The translations under genes were made by a program, and so were the position numbers. The notes under the pieces were generated by a model. It made no database searches. It saw nothing but the letters and a program-made list of their open reading frames with translations, and had not been told where the DNA came from. 64,000 nt of DNA, taken from assembly GCF_005697565.1 (NCBI RefSeq), contig NZ_CP040004.1, forward strand, positions 310,001 to 374,000, given 5' to 3'. Numbering within the stretch: the stretch's first letter is position 1; each line of letters begins with the position of its first letter. Shown piece by piece: positions 45,098 to 54,262 of the stretch. The DNA comes from Candidatus Nanosynbacter featherlites (GTDB taxonomy: Bacteria > Patescibacteriota > Saccharimonadia > Saccharimonadales > Saccharimonadaceae).

Positions 45098-45913
45098 TTA
45101 TAGCACAATTTTTAATAAAGCGAGGCGCGTATTGCCATTTGCCATGAGAGACTTCTCTGCTTCCAGTACTTTTTGCAGCGATTGGTGTATGGCTGGTGGC
45201 TGGGCGGCGTGTTTCAGTTGGAAATGGATGAAGCGTAGCAGGATGTCGATGAGTTGGAGGGCTTTGGTGCGGTCGGTGTAGTGCATGGCGCATTTTATGG
45301 CTGAGTATGAGCTGGGATGCTCCAGAATATGCTTGGCGTCAGCGGCGATGGCTTGGCGCTCTGCCAGTTTCGTGGCGTCGTGGCCCAGTTCGGTGATGAG
45401 TAGCGGCAGACCGGCCGCCAGGAATAGTATTTGGCGCTTTTCTTGGGGCGTCAGGGTGGTATTTTCTAGTAGCTTGGCGTCTTGGCTGGCGGTGGTGCGG
45501 TGGAGTGTCAGCTGCTGGCAGCGGGACTGGATGGTTGGGAGGAGTTCTGTGTCGGCGGTGGTGATCAAGAGAAAATGAGTGTTAGGATTTGGCTCTTCCA
45601 ATGTTTTGAGCAATGCGTTTTGTGCGGACTCGGTCATGGCGTTGGCTGGGTTGATGATGACCACGCGGCGGACGGAACTATGAGTGCGCAGCATGGCCGT
45701 CAGGTCGCGGATCTGTTCGGTTGAGATGGTGCTTTTTTGTGGCAGTGGGTTGACAGTGAGGACCTCTGATTGGCGGTGGTTTGCCAAGTAGTGAGCAGTT
45801 CCTACTCCGTCCAGGCCAGGTTCGGCAATAATCATTAGTGATTGTGGTAAACGGTCTGTTAATTGCTCCACCGTGGCTTGGTCATTAGTGGAGATGAGAG
45901 GCGTCTGGCTCAT
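45098..45913 (-). CDS. holB: DNA polymerase III delta' subunit-like protein
   Basis: 271 residues of the clamp-loader ATPase fold: RRVVIINPANAMTESAQNALLKTLEEPNPNTHFLLITT and LLPTIQSRCQQLTL match DnaX/HolB. The P-loop is degenerate (AEPGLDGVGTAHYL lacks GKT), as expected for a non-ATPase delta' subunit. Starts four bases inside the end of the pseudouridine synthase gene. Confidence 0.88.
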   Translation of the reverse strand: MSQTPLISTNDQATVEQLTDRLPQSLMIIAEPGLDGVGTAHYLANHRQSEVLTVNPLPQKSTISTEQIRDLTAMLRTHSSVRRVVIINPANAMTESAQNALLKTLEEPNPNTHFLLITTADTELLPTIQSRCQQLTLHRTTASQDAKLLENTTLTPQEKRQILFLAAGLPLLITELGHDATKLAERQAIAADAKHILEHPSSYSAIKCAMHYTDRTKALQLIDILLRFIHFQLKHAAQPPAIHQSLQKVLEAEKSLMANGNTRLALLKIVL

Positions 45914-47082
45914 TGGTCACTCGGTTCTTCTATGTTGTTGGCGTACTCAGGAAATAGTTCAGTGAATACGCTGGGGATGGCTGCCTCAAAGATTCTTCGC
46001 TCACCAGACGGCAGCGTGATTTCCAGTTGGTGGGCGTGGAGCATCAGGCGGCTGGCATTGGGTTTGCCGTAAACGCGGTCGCCGAGAATTGGCGTGTTTA
46101 GGTGCGCCATATGGACGCGTAGCTGATGGGTGCGGCCGGTGGTGGGTTTAAGTTCAATCAGTGCCTGATCGTCAGTTGCCGCCAGTACGCGGTAGGTCGT
46201 TTGGGCGGGCTTGCCGTTCGGGTCAACGCGGAAGGTACTGGGTGTGGACGGGTTGCGGCCAATCGGTAGGTCAATCTTCGCGGCGGCTAGTTTCGGTACG
46301 CCGTCGGTTACTGCGAGGTAGGTTTTTTTAGCGGTGCGCTGGGCGAATTGTCGTTGTAGATGGGCGGCAGTGTCAGCGGTTTTCGCGATGACGAGTACGC
46401 CCGAGGTGTCGCGGTCAAGCCGATGGACGATGCCCGGCCGGTCGGTGTCGGAGGCAAATGAGGTTTTGGGACGAATAATTTCCGCCACGGTTGGCTCGGT
46501 TGATAGTCCACCTTTGGCGTGCGTCAGGAGGCCGCTGGGTTTATTCACCACCATTACGTCATCGTCTTCGTACAACACTGGTAGCTCCGCACTGGCCTGC
46601 TCCTGCTCTGGCAGCTTGACGGCGATCTCGTCGGTCTCGTCGACCTCGAACTTTGGCGCCGTCACCACGCGTTGGTTGACCGAAATGTAACCGGCTTTGA
46701 TGTACTTTTGCCAGAGGCTGCGCGAAATCGACGGGTCAAATGTCGTGGACAAGTGGATGTCTAGGCGCTGCTTGGTCGGTACAATTCGAAACATTATGAC
46801 AAACTTACCCTGAAATGGCGTCTCGGTGAAGCTCGGATCAAGCGGGTTTGGCAACATCTCAGCATTGGCGGACCTACCAGGCCATAATTCGTCAATTGAT
46901 TCTTCGTCGATGATTGAGCCGTAGAGCACGGCGAAATGCTGCTTATTCAAAATAAACTCCGCTACGATGTGCGACTCGTCCGTCTGAACCTTCGGGTGGC
47001 GCAAGGCCTTGACGGGCGTGTTGTCGTCTGCCAGTTGGTACAATCTGGCGATCTTGAGGATGGTGCGCGGTGAGATTTTCAC
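45910..47082 (-). CDS. RluA-family pseudouridine synthase with N-terminal extension
   Basis: About 390 residues from GTG 47082 (AGGAA seven bases upstream); an in-frame GTG at 47124 would overlap trpS by 32 bases. The first about 95 residues (up to the MFRIVPTKQRLD region) are an added domain of unknown role. Then an S4-like domain (DPSISRSLWQKYIKAGYISVNQR) and the catalytic domain with GIVHRLDRDTSGVLVIAKT, where the Asp of HRLDRDTSG is the nucleophile, and ELKPTTGRTHQLRVHMAHL. The rRNA target is unknown. Confidence 0.9.
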   Translation of the reverse strand: MKISPRTILKIARLYQLADDNTPVKALRHPKVQTDESHIVAEFILNKQHFAVLYGSIIDEESIDELWPGRSANAEMLPNPLDPSFTETPFQGKFVIMFRIVPTKQRLDIHLSTTFDPSISRSLWQKYIKAGYISVNQRVVTAPKFEVDETDEIAVKLPEQEQASAELPVLYEDDDVMVVNKPSGLLTHAKGGLSTEPTVAEIIRPKTSFASDTDRPGIVHRLDRDTSGVLVIAKTADTAAHLQRQFAQRTAKKTYLAVTDGVPKLAAAKIDLPIGRNPSTPSTFRVDPNGKPAQTTYRVLAATDDQALIELKPTTGRTHQLRVHMAHLNTPILGDRVYGKPNASRLMLHAHQLEITLPSGERRIFEAAIPSVFTELFPEYANNIEEPSDQ

Positions 47083-47092
47083 GCGAGCGTTC

Positions 47093-48196
47093 CTATCTCC
47101 GTAGCCCCACGGCTGTCTGGACACGGTGCAAGGTTTCGTTAGCGACGAGGTTCATATCGCGCTCGCTGGATTCCAGTTTGTCCTCAATTGCCTGCTCGTC
47201 AACTGCCGCCAGGCGCGCTTGAAAATTTGCCAAGAATTCCGCCACTTCATCAGCCACGATTCGCTTGAAATCACCATAGCGTTCCATGCCGGTGTACTGG
47301 CTGATGGTCTGCTCCAAGCTGACGTCTTTTCCGGCGTCTTGGCGCACCAGCGTCAAGATCTCCAGCAGATTGGAAATTCCCGGTTGGTTTTCACGGTCGT
47401 ATTGCACCTTACCCAGTGAATCGGTGGTGGCGCTCATGATTTTTTTGTGTGCTGCCTGTGGCTCGTCGCCAAGGAAAATGACACCTTTGCCGCTGTCGTC
47501 GGATTTGCTCATCTTTTTGGTCGGGTTCACCAGGTCTTTGATCCTCAGGCCCTGGTCGTTGCCGAAGAATTGATGCTGCTGGGCAACTGGTTTGGGTACG
47601 ACGAACAGATCGCCAAATTTGCGGTTCATCCGCTCGGCAATGTCGCGGGTAAATTCCAGGTGCTGCGTCTGGTCGTCGCCAACTGGTACGTAGCTGGCGC
47701 TGTAGAGTAAGATGTCGGCCGCCATTAGGACTGGGTAGTTGAAGAGACCGACGGAGACATTTGTGTGTATTGTGTCCCATGCCTTTTGCTCATTGGTCAA
47801 TTCATCTTCAGACATTTTACTATCAATAAATTTGCGCGATTTATCCTTAAACTGCGTCATCCGGCTCATCTCGCCAAACCCAGTGAAACAGTCCAAAATC
47901 CACGCCAGCTCGCTGTGCGCCGGAATGCGGCTTTGGCGGTACAGATGAATCGCCTGGTTGTCCAGCGGCAGTCCGGCGGCCGTGTAAATCCGGGCGTTGC
48001 TGCGAATGCTGTCATACAATTTACTGTGGTCAATTGGCGTGGTGAAGCTGTGTAGATCGGGGATGAACAGATTGATATCAAAATCAGCCGAGCGGCGCTT
48101 CGCCATATCGACAATCGGCAAAATGGCACCAAAATAATTGCCAATGTGAATATCGTTGTTGGCGCGTACGCCAGTGAGGATGACGGGTTTACTCAT
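47093..48196 (-). CDS. trpS: Tryptophanyl-tRNA synthetase
   Basis: 367 residues, class I. The HIGH motif is HIGN (16-19) and the KMSKS loop is KKMSKSDDSGKG. GDDQTQHLEFTRDIAERMN is the Trp/ATP site. TATAAT (minus, 48203-48208) six bases before the ATG: leaderless. The matching tRNA-Trp is at 38371. Confidence 0.97.
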   Translation of the reverse strand: MSKPVILTGVRANNDIHIGNYFGAILPIVDMAKRRSADFDINLFIPDLHSFTTPIDHSKLYDSIRSNARIYTAAGLPLDNQAIHLYRQSRIPAHSELAWILDCFTGFGEMSRMTQFKDKSRKFIDSKMSEDELTNEQKAWDTIHTNVSVGLFNYPVLMAADILLYSASYVPVGDDQTQHLEFTRDIAERMNRKFGDLFVVPKPVAQQHQFFGNDQGLRIKDLVNPTKKMSKSDDSGKGVIFLGDEPQAAHKKIMSATTDSLGKVQYDRENQPGISNLLEILTLVRQDAGKDVSLEQTISQYTGMERYGDFKRIVADEVAEFLANFQARLAAVDEQAIEDKLESSERDMNLVANETLHRVQTAVGLRR

Positions 48197-48212
48197 GGGT
48201 CTATTATATCAC

Positions 48213-49166
48213 TTATTCGACGTAAGGTGTTTTACGAAATGTAGCCACAAAAAACGCCTCGGTCAAGGTGCCTGGCATCAGACGTAAGCACCCGCCTAGG
48301 TCATGCGTCAGGTCACGGTCGTTCCAGGACTGGACGGCGGGAACGCGATTTGATAGTGGTGCGATGTCGGTTGGCACAAGGCGAGCGTCAGGCTGACGAC
48401 GCAGTAGCCAGTCGACGACCGCTTCGTTCTCTTCTGGCGCCATGGTACAGGTACTGTAAACAAGCGTGCCGCCAGGTTTTAGCAGCCGCCAAGCCTCGAG
48501 GATGAGGCGCTTTTGCAGATCACTCAGTCTCCGGATATGCGCCACCGACCAGCTGTCAAACAACGGAGCATCGCTGGCGTTCAGGCTCATTAAACCTTCG
48601 CCAGAACACGGAGCGTCAAGCAGGATTTTATCAAATGCTTCAAGCTGACGGCGGGAGAGATTTCTAGCATCAGCTAGCATATATTCGGCTGAAACATTGA
48701 GGCGTTTGAGGTTCGTCTGGAGCTTCATCAGGCGCGGCTTGGAATTGTCATTACAGACCAGATCGGCTTGACCACTGGCTAGGGCTTGTATGTGGCTGGA
48801 TTTACCGCCGGGCGCAGCGCACAGGTCGAGGACGCGTTCACCCGCCGCAGGTGCAAGTGCTAACACTGGTAGCCAGCTGGCGGCATTCTGAATGTAGCCG
48901 TGGCCACTGTCAGCTAGCTGCTGATAATCAGCGAGGTACTCCGGGATAATTTCGTAGCCGTCTGGACACCATGCAACCTGGCGGCTCAGCAGTTCAGGGG
49001 CGACTTCCCCATCGACCAGCGGATTGAGCCGAAAGCTCTGGGTGCGCGTTTGTGCCAGCATCGTCTTGACCTCGGCGCGAGACAGGCCGCTCCACTGCAT
49101 CGTGCGATTGATCCAGAGCTCACGTTTTCTCTGGCGCTCCTGGGCTGGATCTTTACGCTTGGCCAT
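48213..49166 (-). CDS. rRNA m5C methyltransferase, RsmB/RsmF (NOL1/NOP2) type
   Basis: 317 residues from ATG 49166 (GGAG upstream), overlapping the hydrolase gene by 14 bases. SAM domain VLDLCAAPGGKSSH, LDAPCSGEG and VYSTCTMAPEENEAVV with the two catalytic cysteines. Lacks the NusB-like N-domain of RsmB, so closer to RsmF; target cytosine unknown. Confidence 0.92.
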   Translation of the reverse strand: MAKRKDPAQERQRKRELWINRTMQWSGLSRAEVKTMLAQTRTQSFRLNPLVDGEVAPELLSRQVAWCPDGYEIIPEYLADYQQLADSGHGYIQNAASWLPVLALAPAAGERVLDLCAAPGGKSSHIQALASGQADLVCNDNSKPRLMKLQTNLKRLNVSAEYMLADARNLSRRQLEAFDKILLDAPCSGEGLMSLNASDAPLFDSWSVAHIRRLSDLQKRLILEAWRLLKPGGTLVYSTCTMAPEENEAVVDWLLRRQPDARLVPTDIAPLSNRVPAVQSWNDRDLTHDLGGCLRLMPGTLTEAFFVATFRKTPYVE

Positions 49167-49974
49167 AGTCGTCTCCGATGGCGTGCCGATTGATCGCTTG
49201 AGCAACAACTTGGCCATAGCGTTTGTCGATCTCATGACTTGCTAATATTTTAGTGACAGCGATGTGCTTTTGTTTTGCTAATTTTCGTAGGTTCTTATTG
49301 ATAATGACTGGGTCAAATTGCCCGTAAAATATTTCAACTGGCATCGTCAATTCGGCAATTTCCGTCAGTGCTTTTTGGTTGATGATGGCTGCGTCTAAGG
49401 TGTCGAGGAAAATTTGCAAGTTTGACTCATCGACGAGAAAGCCAGGGTTGAATAATTTATATTTCTTGGCAAAATCACTAGCAATCACCTTGCCGAGCGC
49501 TGGTTTATCGATAATTTTTTGGTACAGTGCACGCAGTTGGCGTTCAGCCAGGCGATCCTTGCCCTGTTGGTGATACAGCGGTGGGCTGCACAGGATGAGC
49601 GAATCGATCAATGAAGGATAATATCGGGCAGTGTGCACCGCCACGAGTGCCCCTAAGCTATGGCCAACCAAGATGATTCGTCCGTCGACTTTCTGCTGTG
49701 CCAAGGTTGCGACTAGTGAATCGACCTGTGTCTTAACATCATAGGTCTTCCAGTGCGGTCGCGGCGAATTGCCAAAACCGAGTAGGTCAACCGCCAGTAC
49801 GCGAGTCGTTTTATTAATCCTACGGCGCCCTACGACTCGCTGCCACATCGCCGATGAGCTCCCGATGCCATGGATCAAGACCACTGTAGCGAGAGGATGT
49901 TTCGGTCTTTGAAAATCATGAACGTATAGTTTATACGGGACACGCAGCCAGCGATGGATAAGTCGGTCGAACAT
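49153..49974 (-). CDS. Alpha/beta hydrolase
   Basis: 273 residues. Oxyanion HGIGSSSAMW, nucleophile elbow GHSLGALVAVH (Ser), FYGQFDPVI (acid) and ASHEIDKRYG region where the catalytic His is expected. Substrate unknown. TATACT (minus, 49981-49986) six bases before the ATG. Confidence 0.88.
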   Translation of the reverse strand: MFDRLIHRWLRVPYKLYVHDFQRPKHPLATVVLIHGIGSSSAMWQRVVGRRRINKTTRVLAVDLLGFGNSPRPHWKTYDVKTQVDSLVATLAQQKVDGRIILVGHSLGALVAVHTARYYPSLIDSLILCSPPLYHQQGKDRLAERQLRALYQKIIDKPALGKVIASDFAKKYKLFNPGFLVDESNLQIFLDTLDAAIINQKALTEIAELTMPVEIFYGQFDPVIINKNLRKLAKQKHIAVTKILASHEIDKRYGQVVAQAINRHAIGDDYGQA

Positions 49975-49991
49975 TATATCAGTATACTATG

Positions 49992-50024
49992 AAAATACCC
50001 CGCCTGTACATGACGGAGTATTTT
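49992..50024 (-). terminator. Terminator of the rpsI operon
   Basis: AAAATAC-CCG / CGG-GTATTTT stem of about ten pairs; faces the hydrolase promoter. Confidence 0.75.
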
Positions 50025-50046
50025 CGAGAATTGGTCTCTCCTCTGT

Positions 50047-50445
50047 TTAACGCTTGGAGAATTGTTCGCGCTTGCGGGCAGAACGTAGACCGTATTTCTT
50101 GCGCTCTTTCTCGCGTGGGTCACGCTTGAGCAGCTCAGCCTTCTTCAGGACTGGACGCAGGTCAGCGTGAGCAGCCGTCAATGCTTTGGCAATGCCAAGC
50201 TTGATGGCGTCAACTTGACCAGCGAGGCCACCACCTTTGACCAAGATGGTAACGTCGTATTCCTTTTGCTTGCTGACGACAGCTAGTGGGTCGGTCACTT
50301 CGGCTAGCAAAGTTTTGTTGCCATCCAAGTACTCAGCGGCTGCTTTGCCGTTGATGGTGATGGTACCCTTGCCAGGAAGCAAGCGAACACTTGCTGAAGC
50401 ACTTTTGCGTCGTCCCAAGCCGTAGAAATAGGTATCAGTAGCCAT
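50047..50445 (-). CDS. rpsI: Ribosomal protein S9
   Basis: 132 residues. YGLGRRKSASASVRLLPGKGTITING, GGLAGQVDAIKLGIAKAL and the C-terminal RKKYGLRSARKREQFSKR tail that reaches the P-site tRNA. Confidence 0.98.
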   Translation of the reverse strand: MATDTYFYGLGRRKSASASVRLLPGKGTITINGKAAAEYLDGNKTLLAEVTDPLAVVSKQKEYDVTILVKGGGLAGQVDAIKLGIAKALTAAHADLRPVLKKAELLKRDPREKERKKYGLRSARKREQFSKR

Positions 50446-50446
50446 A

Positions 50447-50878
50447 TTACTTTACCTCAACTTTCTCTGGGGTTTGTGCTGTGTGAGCATGCTCGCTGCC
50501 AGCAAATACGCGCAGACGCTTGAGGCGTTCTGCTTGCAATTTGTTCTTTGGCAGCATGCCTTTGACAGCTTCTTCAATAATTCGTTCTGGGTGGCGTTCA
50601 CGCATCTCTTTGAACTGCGTTTCTTTGATGCCGCCTGGGAAACCACTGTGACGGTAGTAGTACTTGTCAGTTTCCTTGTAGCCAGTAACGACGGTGTTTG
50701 CAGCGTTGATAACTACGACGTAGTCGCCACCATCAATGTGTGGTGTATAAGTTGGCTTATATTTACCGGTCAGATGTTTGGCAATTTCGGTTGCCAAGCG
50801 TCCCAGTGGCAATTCGCTCGCGTCAAACAATACCCAGCGGCGAGAAACTTCAGATGGTTTTTGTGAATACGTCTTCAT
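50447..50878 (-). CDS. rplM: Ribosomal protein L13
   Basis: 143 residues from ATG 50878 (AAGGAG upstream; the open frame further up is the rplQ region). RRWVLFDASELPLGRLATEIAKHLTGK, NAANTVVTGYKETDKYYYRHSGFPGG and AVKGMLPKNKL are typical. Confidence 0.97.
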   Translation of the reverse strand: MKTYSQKPSEVSRRWVLFDASELPLGRLATEIAKHLTGKYKPTYTPHIDGGDYVVVINAANTVVTGYKETDKYYYRHSGFPGGIKETQFKEMRERHPERIIEEAVKGMLPKNKLQAERLKRLRVFAGSEHAHTAQTPEKVEVK

Positions 50879-50879
50879 C

Positions 50880-51266
50880 TTATTTCTCCTTCTTTGGCAT
50901 TGGTTTGATGTCGTCGACAAACTCGATGATTGCCATTTGCGCGCCGTCGCCAACACGCAGGCGTGTTCGTTCAACGCGAACGTGTCCGCTGGTGCGGCCG
51001 CCGAGTTGTGGGGCAATTTCATCAACGAGTTTATAAGCAGCAGCGCGGGTGCTGAGTGCTGCGATCACCTGGCGGCGGCTTGCCAAATCGCCCTTCTTCG
51101 CCTTGGTGATAATTTTTTCAATGTGGCGCTTCAGCTCTTTGGCTTTCGGCAAGGTGGTTTCGATTTTGCCGTGCTCAACCAGGCTGGTTGCCAAGCCCCT
51201 CAGCAAGGCTCGCCGTTGATCACGCTCACGGCCGAACTTGCGCCCTTGATATCCGTGTCTATGCAT
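50880..51266 (-). CDS. rplQ: Ribosomal protein L17
   Basis: 128 residues: MHRHGYQGRKFGRERDQRRALLRGLATSLVEHGKIETT and the basic helices match L17. It lies between rpoA and rplM, the usual order. Confidence 0.97.
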   Translation of the reverse strand: MHRHGYQGRKFGRERDQRRALLRGLATSLVEHGKIETTLPKAKELKRHIEKIITKAKKGDLASRRQVIAALSTRAAAYKLVDEIAPQLGGRTSGHVRVERTRLRVGDGAQMAIIEFVDDIKPMPKKEK

Positions 51267-51268
51267 AG

Positions 51269-52189
51269 TTAAAACTCCAACTCCGCCATCTTGTCGCGTA
51301 CTTCATCCAGCGCCTTTGAACCAAAGCCTTTCAATTCTCGCAAATCTTGCTCGGTCAAAGTCACCAGGTCGCGAATCGTGCGGATTTCATTGTTAATCAG
51401 CGCGTTCGTCGTGCGGGCGCTTAGGTTTAATTCTTCGATGGATGTATCCAATTCAGCTTCACTGTCTTCAGTGGTTGTACCAAGCGCAGGTGCGCTCACA
51501 ACAGTGGTGCTGCCAGCCAAGGCTGTGTATTGGTTGACCAAGATAGCTGCAGCCTCTTCAAACGCCTCGCGTGGCGTCATGGTGCCGTCAGTTTCAATTG
51601 TCATGGTCAATTTGTCCAAGTTAGTTTCGTCGCCAACACGAGTTGGATCAACCTTGTAGCGTACGCGCAAAACTGGAGTGAAGACTGCGTCCAGAGCGAT
51701 CATGTCTGAGTGTAGGCGTGATTCGCTTGAGTCCTCAATTGTCTGGTAACCGCGACCAGCCTCTGCTACCAAGTCCATGATGACCGTTTTCTTTGGATCA
51801 TCAATGGTAGCGATGATGTGGTCTGGGTTAACAACTTCTACTTCGCCATTTGCTTGGATATCGCCAGCGGTGATAACACCACCAGTTTTCTCCAGACGCA
51901 ACTCAACTGGCTCGTCAGTGTGAACGCGGAGTCGCACACCCTTCAAGTTCAGCATGATGTCAACGACATCTTCTTTGATGCCCTCAACGGTGGTGAACTC
52001 ATGTGTCGCACCTTCGATGCGGAAAGCGACGATTGCGCCACCACGGATGCTGGAGAGCAAGACGCGGCGCATTGAGTTACCCAACGTGTTGCCGTAGCCT
52101 GAGTGGAGTGGTTCAATCAGAAAGGTTGCACTGGTGTCAGAAACATCTTCGATGCTTGCCAGAGCTGGATTATAAATTGCTTTTGCCAT
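51269..52189 (-). CDS. rpoA: RNA polymerase alpha subunit
   Basis: 306 residues. N-terminal dimer domain (FLIEPLHSGYGNTLGNSMRRVLLSSIRGGAI) and C-terminal DNA-binding domain (IEELNLSARTTNALINNEIRTIRDLVTLTEQDLRELKGFGSKALDEV), joined by a flexible linker. Between rpsD and rplQ as usual. Confidence 0.98.
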   Translation of the reverse strand: MAKAIYNPALASIEDVSDTSATFLIEPLHSGYGNTLGNSMRRVLLSSIRGGAIVAFRIEGATHEFTTVEGIKEDVVDIMLNLKGVRLRVHTDEPVELRLEKTGGVITAGDIQANGEVEVVNPDHIIATIDDPKKTVIMDLVAEAGRGYQTIEDSSESRLHSDMIALDAVFTPVLRVRYKVDPTRVGDETNLDKLTMTIETDGTMTPREAFEEAAAILVNQYTALAGSTTVVSAPALGTTTEDSEAELDTSIEELNLSARTTNALINNEIRTIRDLVTLTEQDLRELKGFGSKALDEVRDKMAELEF

Positions 52190-52209
52190 AATTTTCCCTA
52201 ACCCTTCTT

Positions 52210-52830
52210 TTATCGTGAGTAATACTCAACAATTAATTGCTCGTTGATATCAGCTTCTGCTTCTTCACGCTTTGGCTGTCCAGTGATCTCAATCTTCAAT
52301 TTCTTGACATCACTCTTCATCCAGCTGAGCGGACCTTGAATTGAGTTGCTGACAACGTCGTCGATGTGTGTAAAGTATACCGACTTGGTACTCTTTGGAC
52401 GCACTTCAATGACATCACCTGCTTTGACGCGAATTGATGGAATATCGACACGGCGACCGTTCAACAAGAAGTGACCGTGTCCGACTAGCTGGCGAGCAGC
52501 GCGGCGGCTGGTTGCAAAACCAGCACGGTACACAACGTTGTCCAGGCGGCGTTCCAACAATTTCAACAGGTTCTCGCCTGCCAGACCTTCTTGGGCGCGT
52601 GTTGCCTCGTCCATCAGTCGAGCAAATTGCTTTTCAACCAAACCGTACAGCCGGCGAACTTTTTGCTTTTCGCGTAGCTGTGTGGCGTACAAGCTTGGTT
52701 TGTTGTGTCGGCTGTGTGCGTGCTGACCTGGAATGCCAGATTTTCGTGCCAAAACTTTATGTGCTTTTGGATGAAGCGCATAACCTTCGCGGCGGCTTTG
52801 CTTGACAATCGGTGAATTATCTCGTGCCAT
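52210..52830 (-). CDS. rpsD: Ribosomal protein S4, zinc-free form
   Basis: 206 residues. The S4 RNA-binding domain (LLERRLDNVVYRAGFATSRRAARQLVGHGHFLLNG) is normal. The N-terminal zinc cysteines of many S4 proteins are absent; the protein has no cysteine (SPIVKQSRREGYALHPKAHKV). Confidence 0.98.
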   Translation of the reverse strand: MARDNSPIVKQSRREGYALHPKAHKVLARKSGIPGQHAHSRHNKPSLYATQLREKQKVRRLYGLVEKQFARLMDEATRAQEGLAGENLLKLLERRLDNVVYRAGFATSRRAARQLVGHGHFLLNGRRVDIPSIRVKAGDVIEVRPKSTKSVYFTHIDDVVSNSIQGPLSWMKSDVKKLKIEITGQPKREEAEADINEQLIVEYYSR

Positions 52831-52832
52831 AA

Positions 52833-53222
52833 TTATGCCCTCCGTGCCTTTCGTGGACGAACACCGCCGTGAGGCACGCCAGTTACGTCCTTAATGCTTT
52901 CTACTGAGATGTCGAAAGCGCCAACCGCACGAATAGCTGCGTCACGGCCCAAACCGACACCTTTGACGAAAACGTCAACTGATTTCAAACCATACTGCGT
53001 TTTCGCAGCTTCAGCAGCTTTTTCAGCAGCAACCTGTGAAGCATAGGCGGTGCCTTTTTTGCTACCACGGAAACCACATGCACCAGCTGATGAAGCGGTC
53101 AACACGTTACCCTTCTTGTCAGAAAAGGTAACAATGGTGTTGTTGAATGTTGCTTGAATATGCAGCTGACCAGCTGGGACTGATCGGCGCTGCTTTTTCT
53201 TGGTAGATTTTGCGTCTGCCAT
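52833..53222 (-). CDS. rpsK: Ribosomal protein S11
   Basis: 129 residues: GQLHIQATFNNTIVTFSDKKGNVL, SAGACGFRGSKKGTAYASQVAAEKAA, VKGVGLGRDAAIRA and GVPHGGVRPRKARR are all conserved. Confidence 0.98.
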   Translation of the reverse strand: MADAKSTKKKQRRSVPAGQLHIQATFNNTIVTFSDKKGNVLTASSAGACGFRGSKKGTAYASQVAAEKAAEAAKTQYGLKSVDVFVKGVGLGRDAAIRAVGAFDISVESIKDVTGVPHGGVRPRKARRA

Positions 53223-53237
53223 TTCTTAGTCCTTTCT

Positions 53238-53624
53238 TTAGGTCTTACTTGCTGCTTTTGGTTGTGTACCGCCCACGGCGATGGCGCGACCCTTGCGAGT
53301 TCGTGCATTCGTACGAGTCCGCTGTCCGCGTGTCGGCAGTCCTGCTTTGTGGCGAAGACCGCGATAGGCGTTGATATCCTTCAAGCGCTTAATGTTATTA
53401 GTTACCAAGCGCTGGAGATCACCTTCGACGGTGTATTCGCTGTCGATAATTTCGCGAATCTTGTTTTCTTCAGCCTCGGTGAGATCTTTCACCCGAGTGG
53501 TCGGCTCAATCTTAGCCGCCGCAAGGATGCTCGAAGCGTGCTTTGGCCCAATCCCATAAATATAGGTGAGCGCAATTTGCACCTGCTTCTCTGTTGGGAT
53601 AACTACCCCAGCAATTCGAGCCAT
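53238..53624 (-). CDS. rpsM: Ribosomal protein S13
   Basis: 128 residues: [34 protein letters not shown] and the C-terminal [25 protein letters not shown]. Confidence 0.98.
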   Translation of the reverse strand: MARIAGVVIPTEKQVQIALTYIYGIGPKHASSILAAAKIEPTTRVKDLTEAEENKIREIIDSEYTVEGDLQRLVTNNIKRLKDINAYRGLRHKAGLPTRGQRTRTNARTRKGRAIAVGGTQPKAASKT

Positions 53625-53626
53625 GC

Positions 53627-53767
53627 TTAACCCTGCCTTTGCTTGTTCTTAGGTTTTTTCTTGTTGATGACGCGCAGTCTGGCGATACGCTTGCCTTTTT
53701 TACGGCCAACGCGGCGCACGAGTACGTCATCGGGACTGATTTTTCTAACACTTGCACGAACTTTCAT
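53627..53767 (-). CDS. rpmJ: Ribosomal protein L36, zinc-free form
   Basis: 46 residues: [19 protein letters not shown], then [15 protein letters not shown] and [11 protein letters not shown]. Start and end match L36 (MKVRASV, KQRQG), and it lies between infA and rpsM as usual, but every zinc-binding Cys/His is replaced and a few basic residues are inserted. Stop at 53627-53629, three bases before the rpsM start codon. Confidence 0.93.
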   Translation of the reverse strand: MKVRASVRKISPDDVLVRRVGRKKGKRIARLRVINKKKPKNKQRQG

Positions 53768-53821
53768 AAAGTGCGTAAATCTCCCTTCCCGAGTAAACCC
53801 GAGATTACCGTTAATATTTGA

Positions 53822-54067
53822 CTAGCGACCTTGGTGAGGTCGGTCGTCGCGTAGGCGGAAGCTGATTCGTCCCTTTGTAAGATCGTAAGGGGTCATCTCA
53901 ACTTCAACCTTATCACCAGGCACCAGGCGAATATAGTGCTTGCGCATTCGCCCTGAAATGTGCGCGATGATACTATGGCCATTCTCCAGTTCCACCTTAA
54001 ATTGAGTATTAGGCAGTGCTTCCACTACCTTACCAATCATTTTGATGACTTCCTTTTGACTCGCCAT
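53822..54067 (-). CDS. infA: Translation initiation factor IF-1
   Basis: 81 residues, OB fold: [61 protein letters not shown]. adk and map, often located between secY and infA, are not here; a small membrane-protein gene and the cop island are. TATAAT lies 15 bases before the ATG. Confidence 0.98.
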   Translation of the reverse strand: MASQKEVIKMIGKVVEALPNTQFKVELENGHSIIAHISGRMRKHYIRLVPGDKVEVEMTPYDLTKGRISFRLRDDRPHQGR

Positions 54068-54115
54068 AAGTTACAGTTGTCAATTATACCGTACTGGGTA
54101 CAGTTTGGCAAGAGG

Positions 54116-54158
54116 TATTTTCGTAAATTTATGTGCTATATGTATTATCTCACAACAT
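54116..54158 (+). repeat. Left copy of a 42-bp permuted repeat flanking the cop island
   Basis: TAAATTTATGTGCTATA (54124-54140) runs straight into ATATGTATTATCTCACAACAT (54138-54158). Both blocks recur at 57079-57123 in the opposite order, same strand. Confidence 0.8.
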
Positions 54159-54262
54159 TTCTTAGAATAGACTTTTTAAGTTTTTTTATATCATTTCTAC
54201 AAGTTTGTAAATTGCTATTTATAAATTATAATATTGTAAACTTCAACCTATTTTTTAAAATT

